A stretch of 64,000 nt of DNA, from positions 2,232,001 to 2,296,000 of the forward strand of contig JAHQRK010000002.1 of NCBI GenBank assembly GCA_019828595.1. Reading direction: 5' to 3'. Shown here piece after piece: positions 29,638-39,497 of the stretch. Under the pieces are notes generated by a model, which saw nothing but the letters and a program-made list of their open reading frames with translations, was not told where the DNA came from and did no database searches. The position numbers were made by a program, and so were the translations under genes. Every line of letters starts with the position of its first letter. Within the stretch, counting starts at the first letter, position 1. The stretch comes from Aphanomyces cochlioides (lineage: Eukaryota > Oomycota > Saprolegniomycetes > Saprolegniales > Verrucalvaceae).

Positions 29638-30710
29638 AGTGGCCGGGACAGGCCAAGTTGTGATCGTGGTGACTTTGGCCGGGTCTGGCCGACATCCATT
29701 GATACCAACGTACTCCCCGAGTACGGGTATTTCTTCAACGACGGCGCAAAGTCGCGCAGCGGGCGCAACTTTTGCGTGACCATTCGGTTGAAGGTCGCTG
29801 GGGCATTAGCGAGCCCTTGTGGCATCACCAGCCACTCCCACAGCATGCCCGACGGCGTCGAGACAGCTGTCTTGGGAACGTCACATGCGCGCATGAGGAT
29901 TTGATAGAATCCGTCGCGCAGATCGATCGTTGAAAAGATCGTCGTGCCACCCATGCTGTCAATGATGACATCTTTCCTGGGAATCGGCGTTTGCGCCGGG
30001 ATGGTGGCTGCGTTCAGCTTGTTATAAGCATGAACGATTCGCCAAGAGCCGCTAGGCTTCTTGACGCAGAAGGTCGGACTCGAGTGTGGCGACGTACTCT
30101 CCCATACGTGCCCCGCCTTCTTGCGTGCAGCGAAGAATGAGTCGATGAACTCGACTTGCTCACGTGGTAGTGGCCACTGTCGAGTGACACACCACTTTGT
30201 CTCTGGCGTCAAGTCAATCTCATGACGCACGCCCTTGTCCTTGGGCAGTCTCGCGGGAACTTCCTCCGGGAAGATATCCTCGTATTCCTTCACGAAGGGG
30301 TAAAACGGGCTCGTTCGGAGCCTATCCCATACGCGAGAGTGTGCTGGCGGTGTCTCACCAGCTACGTCCGGATCCTCCGCGGACGTCGTATAGAGGTCAA
30401 TCTCATCGACACTCTGTATCACTGCGATACTGGTGATGCGCTGGGAGCGCAGAGCACTTCTAAACTCGACAAAGCTCATTTCTTCGAGCTTGCATATTTC
30501 TTCAGCTGTCTTCGGCAGCTCAGTCAAGTCGCAATGCGACAAAATGACATCTTCAACAAAGACGCGCCCAGACACGGGCAGCGTCGGCATAGGACTGCGC
30601 TCCAACGCATCCTCTTCAACAATCACGTCTCCGTGCACTCGGTCCGTCGGTGCACTCGCAAAGGAGACTTTAAGCCCGGTCCGTTGGGCATTACTCTTGT
30701 ACACAGGCAA
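29634..30710 (-). pseudogene. Reverse transcriptase N-terminal part, retrotransposon 2, active site deleted
   Basis: Contains a linker with LTPETKWCVTRQWPLPREQ, fingers and palm (SSPTFCVKKPSGSWRIVHAYNKLN, FSTIDLRDGFYQILM, MPQGLANAPATFNRMV). After RPLRDFAPS the sequence jumps to the region encoding EIPVLGEYVGINGCRPDP in another frame, so the strand-turn-strand with Y-x-D-D is missing. Reverse transcription by this copy is not possible. Confidence 0.85.
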
Positions 30711-30917
30711 CCCAGTCCGTCGGGTATTTGCCCAAGTGTTGTTGAAGGCCTGACGACCAATATATCTTCCTTGGAAGACATAGGACCGCCCTGGCGTGTC
30801 GACTTTCCCGTAGCCGGGAGCTGACGCAGCGTAGTTAACTGCTCATCGCCAGCTGGCGAAGGGATGGGCTCATTACTCTCCATGCCCATATGGCTTTTGA
30901 GAAAGTCGGGGCCGACC

Positions 30918-31547
30918 TCATGGATGGTCTTGGCCCGCCAGTTTATGCAAGGGTTGGTGTCTCTCCAACCAGCCCATGCCTAGGATGAGGTCCCAGCGCT
31001 CATCTAGGTCTATAACGAAGTAGTCTTCCAGACTACTGAACGTGCCAACCTGTGTTAACAGGCGCACTGATCTCTTGGGTGCGGTCACTACCGACCCATC
31101 ACCCAACTTGACGCGCACAGTCTCAGTCAGAGACGTGCCGCTGTCGACCTCGGCATAGAGGCTCGCATTCTCTTCGAGCGTCTGTCGACGGTCAAAATTC
31201 TTCGACGCTCCACAGTCGTTTAAGACTCGGAGCTTTCGGGAGAAGCCCTCCACGGGCATCTCGACATGCAGCATCGTAGTATGCTGTCCCAGTTGACACA
31301 GTAATGTGTCAGAGGCTAGGTGCTGACGAACAGGCGGTATGCCGGAACGCTCTTCATCAGAGCCTAGAGTTGTCCCAGTAGGTCGCCCCGCGCCTACTGG
31401 GAGTTCTCCTTCCCCTGGCGATGGCCGTAGCCACGCCCACGCCCACGATAGGCGCCACCGCGCAAGCGGTGTGGGGGGTAATTCGGGTTCTTCCTCGCCT
31501 GTGAAGGCTGAGGGCATTTCCTTGCGAAGTGACCAGTCTGGCCACAA
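30918..31547 (-). pseudogene. Protease region of retrotransposon 2
   Basis: Retropepsin-like segment with LNDCGASKNF (the usual D-S/T-G-A has Cys here) and a flap/second half around YFVIDLDERWDLILGMGWL. It overlaps the gag end in a different frame. The frame is interrupted before the RT part. Confidence 0.7.
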
Positions 31548-32533
31548 TTGAAACAGCGGCGCTCTTCGCCAGAGGCCGCTTCCATTCGCGAGATCTCCAT
31601 GTCCGCTGAGACATCAGGGGATCCGCCGGAAGAACGCGCTAAACCGCGAGAATGTTCCGTGTTCAGCGCGATGCTGATTGCCTCATTGAACCTATGAGGC
31701 TGCAAACGGAAAAGCTCGTCACGAGCTGGGCCTTCATTTAGGCCGTACATAAAGACCGAGACTCGACCGATCTCGTCGATCTTGTAGGAGTTCTCGAAGG
31801 ACCCGAGGATGGAACGAAGTTCGTTCACAAACTCCTGAATAGTTCCCTTGCCTTGCTTGGCTTGGTTGAACTTTGCGCGATAGCGCATTTCGACGTTCGA
31901 GTGAACGTACTGCTCCTTGAGATGTTCAATCAAGGAATCGAACGCGGGGAAGGCCTCGTCGTTCAACATATGAAGGTTGTAGGCACAGTCTCGGGCTCGA
32001 CCTTGCAAGTTGGATAGCGCGAAAGCAACGCGCAGTGTCTCGTTCGTTACGAGCTGGGCGCGAAGGGCGAGTTTCACTTCGGAAACCCAGCGGAACAGGT
32101 GCTCGTCCGCGGCGCCGCCATATTTTGACACTTCGAGCTTCAGAGGTCGGTCGCGCGACACTCTGGAGTCGATAAAGATGTCGTCAATTCCCGGTGAGGG
32201 GTTTTCGGGTCGTCTGGCTTGGTCAGCCAGGTCCCTGTTGGACTCTTCAAGGCTGGCCATTTTTGCCGTGGCCTTCAACAAGTCTGCTTCATAGAGCGAC
32301 GCCGCCTCTTCTTGAGTGCGTTGCGCAGCGGCATGGGCCGCTGACTGCGCGGTTGCTTCGCCATGCAGGCGGAAGCTCTCAATGACTATGATCTGGTCTT
32401 GAGGGTTCACCCCACTGAACAATCCCCAAACGATGTTCTCGGGGATCAAGCGAAGCAGCGCGGTCAGAGTAGCTTGCTGTTCGGGTGAGATGTGGGAAAC
32501 GTCGATCGTCGACGTTGCGGGCGCATCGTCCAT
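31394..32533 (-). CDS. Gag of retrotransposon 2
   Basis: 379 residues, open. It begins MDDAPATSTIDVSHISPEQQ about 30 bp inside the 5' LTR. An Ala/Glu coiled segment precedes the gag domain (KYGGAADEHLFRWVSEVKLAL, GKGTIQEFVNELRSIL) and a CCHC knuckle CFNCGQTGHFARKCP, then a basic Arg/Gly tail. The only intact ORF of this element. Confidence 0.88.
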   Translation of the reverse strand: MDDAPATSTIDVSHISPEQQATLTALLRLIPENIVWGLFSGVNPQDQIIVIESFRLHGEATAQSAAHAAAQRTQEEAASLYEADLLKATAKMASLEESNRDLADQARRPENPSPGIDDIFIDSRVSRDRPLKLEVSKYGGAADEHLFRWVSEVKLALRAQLVTNETLRVAFALSNLQGRARDCAYNLHMLNDEAFPAFDSLIEHLKEQYVHSNVEMRYRAKFNQAKQGKGTIQEFVNELRSILGSFENSYKIDEIGRVSVFMYGLNEGPARDELFRLQPHRFNEAISIALNTEHSRGLARSSGGSPDVSADMEISRMEAASGEERRCFNCGQTGHFARKCPQPSQARKNPNYPPHRLRGGAYRGRGRGYGHRQGKENSQ

Positions 32534-32562
32534 GGTCCTGGACGAACTAGAGTGCTATCAGG

Positions 32563-32825
32563 TGTAACTGGGCGCAGAGGACATCAGGCGCGTGTGAACT
32601 GCGACTGAAGTGTAAGAGTGAATTAAAGTTAAAGCAACCTAAGTCTCATTCCTGTCTTGTTTCTCGTTGGCTATCGCACAGCCTCACTAGGAGCTTCAAC
32701 TTCTGTGGCCTCCCAAGGCCAGTCGTTCACACAGCAGAGCGCGGGGAACCGCTACTGCAGGGCGCCAGGTCAATGCGCAGACCGCGCCCTCATCTTATGT
32801 ACCTGCCAGACATGGCACGGTTACA
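32563..32825 (-). repeat. 5' LTR of retrotransposon 2
   Basis: 263 bp partner of 26035-26297. Confidence 0.93.
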
Positions 32826-33085
32826 TACGCAATCTCTTCACGCATTGGCTTTCGACTTTGGTTGATTGACTTTGGACCCGACGTGCTTGAGCATGTGAGT
32901 TTGTCCGGACGAGGACTCGTTGACGCTGATGTCGTTGATTCTGACATGGAATTGCTTTCGTCAGCCAGAGCAGCTGGGGCCGTCGAAAGGCTTTCCTGAA
33001 CAAGAAGCTCGTCTACGTCGAATTGCGGAGCAGGTGCTTCATCCCTTGGAATCGTCCCAAGTGCGTCGATCAGGTCGTTTTCCAT
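32826..33085 (-). pseudogene. bZIP/M96-type copy B, N-terminal piece (first of three)
   Basis: The minus strand starts MENDLIDALGTIPRDE, has the acidic/Ser-rich N-terminus and the basic region SINQSRKPMREEIAY, then runs into the LTR at 32825. Joining ...GAGATTGCGTA here to CCTCCGATCG at 26029 (one TACGC copy removed) gives EEIAYLRSKVDELE without any frame change. Confidence 0.88.
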
Positions 33086-33872
33086 TGCGTTGTTTTGGTG
33101 GAAAATTTGATTTTGGCGATGAACATCATAATGTGGTCATATCAACTTTGACAGGATATTTTTAAACTTTATGCCAAACAAACATTCGATCAAGGATAAG
33201 GATGCAACACCCGACTGCCTGATCAGTTTACTCTGCTTGTCGTGATAGTCATCGCCGGGAGTAGTAAACTAAAGCGTCTTTGCTAAGATTATGATGAAAT
33301 GCGTGGACTTGCATGAAAAGAGATAGATGTCAACTTTTTTACTACTTCGAAGTACAAGCACTACTCGAGCAATGTTCAAAGTTAAACATGTTGTCATATA
33401 CAGTACCTTTGATCTGCCGAGGAACGACAAACTTTGCAAGTAGTAAGGATTGATGGCTGACAGTAGAATACTTTGTGTGGGAAAGAGAAGCTCGTCCCAC
33501 GAGCTTTTTAAAAATAGTTGAGTAGTTTGTAAGGTGTAGACGACTTCAAGCTCCATTCAGTGATTTTCAATCAATGAAGGACTCATCGAAATCCATGGAA
33601 CTCCAACATGATCTAGATCACACCAGGAATCGTCTGGAATGTGTAGACACAGATTGTTGAGTCGTATGACCACAAGGGCCACCTTTCATATGCTTAGGGA
33701 CCCTTGACCTTTTTGTCTTTTGTCTAAATTCACTGCATCCATCAAGAGCCGACTATTCAATCTTGAGAGAAACTTAGCTGCTCAACTCGTCAGTGAATCG
33801 TCCTATAACTGACTGTATCGATTTCAACAGCTCGCTCGTGTTGAGAAAGAGGAAATGCCATACGAATTATGA
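33086..33872. other. Intergenic, no supported gene
   Basis: AT-rich; a 95-codon minus frame at 33269-33556 has no similarity. Confidence 0.4.
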
Positions 33873-36547
33873 TCAAGGTATACTATCTTGGATGCGTTGA
33901 GTTGCTTCCAGTTGAGAGCTGTAATGTGTCTTCAAATAGTTGATGATTTCGTCTGCTGATGGACGGTCGTTGAGATCCAAACGCCTGCACGTGGTGATCA
34001 ACTCCCAAAGAGGCTCCAGTTCAGGGACCAAGAACTCAGGCTTTTCTGGGCGATCGTTCTCTTGGACAAAAATACTCGTTTGAAATTCATTTTCGCTGCA
34101 ATCGCGAAATGGAATATTGTTGCAAAGAATTTCCCAAAGTGTCATCCCAAAAGACCAAATGTCCGATTTCTTCGTCACATTTCTGGGTGTCAAATATTGT
34201 TCGGGACTCATCCAATTCAACGTTCCTGACGACTTGACTCCGGTTCTGGGATTTACAAGGGTCGTAACTGTACGGCTGAGTCCGAAATCGGCAATGGCCA
34301 CTGTCTTTTGGTACGTCACGAGGACATTGTCGCCTTTCAAATCTCGGTGGATGATATTGGCCTTGTGAAGGGTTGCGAGGCCACAAGCAAATTGATAAAC
34401 CATAGGCAGGAGCGACTCTGGCCAGTCTCGAACGAATCAGCGGATATTGGTTTCGCAGAGCTCACTGACAAGAATTGGAGTTTGAATCTTGGTACAAACG
34501 CCTATCAGAGTCAGGATGAATGGCTCTTTTGAGATATCTTTCCAAGCTTTGATTTCTCTGCTGATCAAATTTTCCATCTCAGCAGATTCGGACACTTGGA
34601 TTTGATCAAATCGCTTGACCGCTACTGCACGACCCAAATAACTTCCTTTGTACACAGTTCCACAGCCACCTTGTCCAAGCAATGAACTGATGACGCTCGG
34701 ATCATAGACGACATCGTCCGAAGACAACATCCATTCTTCAATGTTGTAAGCATTTAATGATCTTGGGAATGGTCGGGACTGGCTTACGATGTTGTTGGTA
34801 TCAGTAATCTTCTGTTGGCAATCATGAACTTGAGTTTCAAGTTCGACTATCTCCTGCATATTTCTGAAACACACTTGATGCTCATAGTGCTCATAGCCAC
34901 GTCGAATTTGAATTGCCAATTCCATCAGCCCATCCATTTGGAGTCGAAGCTCGGACTGGTTTGTAATTAATTGCAGCTCTTGGTCCAGATTTTCCATCTT
35001 CTTCACCATGCCACCAAGCTCCGTCCGTAAATCTTCGATGGTACCCACAACTTGGATTCTGAAATTTTTGCCAAGGAATTCTGCGGCATGGAGGAGACGA
35101 TCTTGAAGATCTCTCAAAGTAGAGCCCATTGTTTGAATCTTGGCCTCCTGCTGGGTTCTATCCAGTTGTAGCTTCCATGTTTGTGTTGAGAGGAAGGATG
35201 TGTCCAAGAAGATTGCAATTTCTTCCAAAACAGCATGGAGATCTGGTGCTTGGTTTGCATAAAAAGCTGGGGTTTGTCCACGACGCATAGCTTGACGCAT
35301 GATACGTTCAACCATAAGCGCAGTGGCTAAAACATTCTCGCGCTGTATTTGGAAGTCCAAAGTCGCTTTGAAAATCGACGTTGCCGATTTAAACAAATCA
35401 GGCGTCATTTCTTTGATATCTTTGGAAGCTCGAGAAATGACCATAGTCGCTGAACCAATGCCTACATGTATCAGTAGGTTAGGCCACTCCTGACGAGGAT
35501 ATCTCGTACTCATGACATTTGTGTTCTCATCATCCAGCAAGGCTCTGATGGTGCTATTCCCAAGATCCCGTGCAGTTCTACCATCCTATTTGGCAATGAG
35601 CGAGGGGATTGAATAAAATTACCGAACCTTGAGGGTCTTATGTATGTCTGCACCAGCGTCCATGAGGATTTTTACAATTTCCCATTGCCCCCCCTGGCAG
35701 CTTTATGAAGAGAGGTTTCACCATCCTTTGAAAAGAGTCTGAAGCTGCTCACGATAGCGCTGAACATACCGAGTCTGCTAAATCGACAGAGGCGCCATGG
35801 GCTAGCAGTATTTTTACAACCTCGGCATGACCCTTTCTTGAAGACCAATGCAATGGAGTAGTGCCATCCTAGTCCAAGGGATTTAGGCTTTTTGGAAGGT
35901 CATGAGTTACAAGATTCGCCATGTCGGCTGTAGCCCCACGAGTGAGCAGTTCTTTGACCACATTGGGATGCCCTCTCTCAGCAGCCCAATACAGCGGAGT
36001 CTGACCGTACTATTATGAAAAGGATCAGTCTTATGATGGATGAATCTTCCAGTACTTTGTCCGCTGAATTCGCAAACGCCCCACGGTCCAACAGCGCGCG
36101 GACAACGTCCAAATGTCCAGCACCCGATGCCCGATAAAGTGGTGTCTTGCGATACTATACAAATCGTGAGACTATTTCACACAGGGGTTTTGTTGTACCG
36201 AGTCTTTTACATCAGGTTTTGCGCCATGATCCAGCAGCGCTTTGACAACATCAATGTGTCCAATGGCTGAAGCTTCATGAAGTGGGGCTTGTCTGTCCTA
36301 GGGTCAACAGGGTGTGTCATACTGGTCCGTGCGATGCGCGACGGACCTCGTTTTTGTAGTTTGGATTTGCGCCCTCCTCCAGTAGAGCGAGCACTCTTGT
36401 CACATCACCCTCTTCTGCTGCCTTTAACAACTTCTTGTCGTTTTTCGACATGCCAAAAAATCTTTGATGATGCTGCCCATGTTGCTCGTTCCATTCACTT
36501 AGGCTGTCTGTGCGATTTGTTCTCAATTCGAAAATGAAGTTGGACAT
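33873..36547 (-). pseudogene. Ankyrin-repeat protein kinase 1, one frameshift and one nonsense codon
   Basis: Minus-strand exons: 36547-36347, 36297-36211, 36154-36056, 36009-35911, 35868-35770, 35725-35628, 35585-33873, with 42-56-nt introns. Each full ankyrin repeat is one 99-nt exon (33 residues; e.g. YGQTPLYWAAERGHPNVVKE). Exon 6 is 98 nt: one base is missing in a G7 run near 35690. The last exon holds a coiled-coil region and a kinase domain (LGQGGCGTVYKG, VAVKRF, HRDLKGDN, DFGLS, MSPEQY, DRPSADEI). TGA at 34437-34439 replaces an Arg codon that kinase 2 keeps as CGA. Tyrosine-kinase-like Ser/Thr kinases of this build are common in oomycetes. Confidence 0.85.
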
Positions 36548-36711
36548 CCGACAGGCTCCCAGACGTTCAATTTTTCACCCAAACTGATGAAATCGATACC
36601 TAAGAAGATGCGTCTTCCTTGGGACGAAGAGAGTGTCACCCGGTGGCACGAGGCGACGAAATCAATGAATATCAAGCTTCTCTAGTGTTCCTTTGCAGAC
36701 TGTGGAAAAGC

Positions 36712-36986
36712 GACCAACCGTCTGGCAACCGAAAATATTACAATAAATAGGTCCAAAATGCCATTTTGAGGCCAAATTGAATATTTAGGTCAAAATATGA
36801 ACTTGTTTATCTCCAAGAGTTTTGCACCAAGTCCAATATTTTTGGTTGGGATATACTCACTGGAGGCTCCCAAAATGCCATTTTACGAAATGGAGGTTTT
36901 ACCTCCATTTTGAATATGCCATAAATCGTTGATCCCATTTTGGCTGAAAATGGCATATTGATTTTGAATTTTTGCCAGACGCACCC
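36712..36986. mobile_element. MITE, same family as 61205-62247
   Basis: About 275 bp containing CCGTCTGGCAACCGAAAATA at one end and TTTTGCCAGACGCACCC at the other, and the same interior (AAATGCCATTTTGAGGCC, CCAAAAATATTGG on one strand). The left terminus is eroded. The right side abuts TTA, typical of PIF/Harbinger-like 3-bp targets. Confidence 0.75.
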
Positions 36987-37063
36987 TTAAGTTATTCATG
37001 GAGTTCATGTGAGCCAAATATCAGGCAGCGACATGCATCACAGCCACGACATTTTCTTGTGAA

Positions 37064-37257
37064 TGAAAAATGAATTGGACCTCCTCCAACATCTGCAAGT
37101 CGAACACATGTTTACCACGCCGGAGTGGACACGACAGACAAATATTGAAAGATCGAATACCTGAGGTCCGTAGCGATTGAACGAGACTCAATATTGCTTC
37201 TCTCCGGCATGGTCATGCTCAAGTGGACAAAGTTCTGTTGGACATTCTCGACGAACA
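37064..37257. repeat. Arm 1 of a 194-bp inverted repeat
   Basis: Near-perfect reverse complement of 37559-37752. It contains no complete gene; a minus-strand frame (37112-37375) is not recognisable. Confidence 0.9.
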
Positions 37258-37558
37258 GCGCACAATGCTCCAGAAACTTAGTAGGATTTACATTGGACAG
37301 GGGAGTGAATGGCCTTGTGGTTAGAGACTTGAGTTGACAAGTATGCTGTCTGAAGAAACATGACTCATAATCCAATACTCAGGTCAGCGACATGACGTTT
37401 GGGGACCTCGCCATTTTGCAAGAGCCAAAGTAAACTCGATGGAGATGCAACAACGAGCCATTTCCTGATGTTTATTTAACGCTATCGGGGCGACTCGACT
37501 TCAGTGGTTTGTTGTAGTCTGAACTGACTTGCAGTCTTACACTGGCGCCATTGTCTGT

Positions 37559-37752
37559 TGTTCGTCGAGAATGTCCAACAGAACTTTGTCCACTTGAGCA
37601 TGACCATGCCGGAGAGAAGCAATATTGAGTCTCGTTCAATCGCTACGGACCTCAGGTATTCGATCTTTCAATATTTGTCTGTCGTGTCCACTCCGGCGTG
37701 GTAAACATGTGTTCGACTTGCAGATGTTGGAGGAGCTCCAATTCATTTTTCA
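37559..37752. repeat. Arm 2 of the inverted repeat, overlapping the dioxygenase promoter
   Basis: Partner of 37064-37257, with a 301-bp spacer between. Its end carries the Inr of the gene at 37775. Confidence 0.9.
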
Positions 37753-37757
37753 AATTG
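37741..37757 (+). promoter_or_regulatory. Oomycete initiator of the dioxygenase-like gene
   Basis: ATTCATTTTTCAAATTG fits the oomycete Inr core (CATTYYNCAWTT) and lies 18-34 bp before the ATG. Confidence 0.6.
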
Positions 37758-37774
37758 CTCTCAACTACAACATC

Positions 37775-39049
37775 ATGGTTCAACTCAAGTTTGCCATTGT
37801 GGCCACCATCCTTGCCTTCATGGTCTCCGTTGATGCTCACCCCAACCACCAACAATCCTTCAAGGACGAAGAAGCCAGCCGGGCTTTCAAGCTCCAAGCA
37901 TTGCGATCCCTCAAGGCTTGCGAGCACTCCACTCAAGCACGTCGACTCCAGCAACGTACCGCCGAACGACGTGAAATGCAATTGCGCCAACTCCGTGAAG
38001 CTGCCTTGAACCGCCGTCGTCTTTCGGCCGATGATGTAGTCGCCAAGAGCCACAAGTCCAACCTCACTGGCATCACGTCCTTCGACACTGCCAACAATAC
38101 GCAGCTCTTCGGCTCCTCCCCCAAGTGCGTTCTTGAGCCGGACGTGACTCAAGGTCCATACTACGTCAAGGGAGAGCTCATCCGCAATGACGTGCGTGAA
38201 ACTCAAGCTGGCATCGATCTCTTTGCCGACATCCAAGTCATCGACATCAACACGTGCGAACCCGTGTCGGCGTTGTATCTCGACTTTTGGCATTGCAACT
38301 TCACCGGTGTGTATGCTGGTGTGGTGGCGAGTGGCAACGGGGACTCGTCGGATGCGTCCAACATCAATGCGACGTTCCACCGCGGTCTCGCACCGACGGA
38401 CGAAGATGGCATCGTGCACTTCACGACCAAGTTCCCTGGCTATTACACGGGTCGTGCTGTGCACATTCATGTCTTGGGCAACCACGGAGGTCAAGTGGCT
38501 GCCAACAACACCTACATTGGCTCGACCGTGTCCAATGTGGGCCAACTCTTCTTTGACCAAGACCTCATCACGCAAGTCGCGGCCACAGGAACTTATGCCA
38601 ACTCGAGTCAGCAACTCACTCTGAACGCCAATGACAGTATCTTTCAGCAGGCGGCGGCGGCGGGGTTTGATCCAATCATGGAGTATGTGTTTGTGGGCGA
38701 CTCGATCGAAGATGGCATTTTTGCATGGATCTCGATCGGCATCAATGCCTCTGTTTCCAAGAGCGTAAGCTCGGCCGCCTTTCTTACTGCCAATGGTGGC
38801 GTCTCGACATCGGGAGGTGCTGGTGGCCCTTCAGGCGGTTCTTCGAATGGACCAGGCAGCAACGGCAGCGGACGCCCGGGCGATATGAACAGCACTTATG
38901 CGCCTAATACCACTGGAAACATGACCACTGCAAGCCCAAGTGCCACTGCTACCATCAGCACTGTTGCCCCAAGCAGCAGCTCAATCAGCAAGAGCACTTA
39001 CAGTGTATTGCTTTGCTGCTCGATCCTCTTGCTTGTTTGGTCGTCATAA
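37775..39049 (+). CDS. Secreted intradiol ring-cleavage dioxygenase-like protein
   Basis: 424 residues. Signal peptide at 1-21 (MVQLKFAIVATILAFMVSVDA), a basic coiled pro-like region at 45-85 (many Arg, dibasic sites), then the dioxygenase core. Core motifs are GPYYV (127-131), DFWHC (170-174) and PGYYTGRAVHIHV (221-233), supplying the Tyr and the H-x-H that bind non-haem Fe(III) in intradiol catechol dioxygenases. A Gly/Ser/Thr-rich mucin-like stalk with N-glycosylation sites follows, and a hydrophobic C-terminus (LLCCSILLLVW) suits a GPI anchor. The role could be extracellular cleavage of plant or host catecholics; that is inference. The upstream in-frame ATG at 37625 would hide the signal peptide. 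Confidence 0.85.
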   Translation: MVQLKFAIVATILAFMVSVDAHPNHQQSFKDEEASRAFKLQALRSLKACEHSTQARRLQQRTAERREMQLRQLREAALNRRRLSADDVVAKSHKSNLTGITSFDTANNTQLFGSSPKCVLEPDVTQGPYYVKGELIRNDVRETQAGIDLFADIQVIDINTCEPVSALYLDFWHCNFTGVYAGVVASGNGDSSDASNINATFHRGLAPTDEDGIVHFTTKFPGYYTGRAVHIHVLGNHGGQVAANNTYIGSTVSNVGQLFFDQDLITQVAATGTYANSSQQLTLNANDSIFQQAAAAGFDPIMEYVFVGDSIEDGIFAWISIGINASVSKSVSSAAFLTANGGVSTSGGAGGPSGGSSNGPGSNGSGRPGDMNSTYAPNTTGNMTTASPSATATISTVAPSSSSISKSTYSVLLCCSILLLVWSS

Positions 39050-39497
39050 GCTGGAGGTGGAAAGGTCCACGGTGTCAACTTGACCCATGCGTTTTGCATC
39101 TTCATCCAAGAACAACTTCATTCTACATAACTAATCCATACCGAACTTTGACTCAACTAGCTCAATGTTTTCTTCCGCTCATGTTGTATCTTTCAATTTA
39201 CTTGAGCTCTATTCGTGATAGTATCGGCAAGGATGTTTTCAAGTCATAATCGTTTATGAGGCCTGTAGGCTTTGAACTTTGTCTTTGCTCGTTGCATCAC
39301 TTGTCTCCATTGGAATAGTCTCTGGTACGCCCTTTTCGAGTAGATTGTCGACATGTCTTCCTCGATTTTCAGTCGACTTCGACTTGGGCCTCAATTTTGG
39401 CATATCCTTACGTGGCAGACGTCTTTGCTTTGCGACTTTTATGAAGCGATTTATCTCTTTTGTCCTCTTATAGAGTCTTGCGTCGCAGAGTATGAAC
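39050..39497. other. Intergenic, no gene seen
   Basis: 3' spacer between the dioxygenase and kinase 2, which are convergent. Confidence 0.4.

Larger units (their letters stand above)
26035..32825 (-). mobile_element. LTR retrotransposon 2 (Ty3/Gypsy), inserted in bZIP copy B
   Basis: 6,791 bp with 263-bp LTRs (TGTAACC/T...GGTTACA) that differ at about two positions, and a perfect 5-bp target duplication TACGC (26030-26034 and 32826-32830). Coding direction is minus: gag, protease, RT, RNase H, integrase. Between integrase and the 3' LTR is a plus-strand gene (26448-27723). RT has lost its active-site box by deletion. Confidence 0.93.

Noticed and set aside
37112..37375. Minus-strand frame over inverted-repeat arm 1
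   Set aside because: It is the complement of the dioxygenase leader region and is not conserved as protein.
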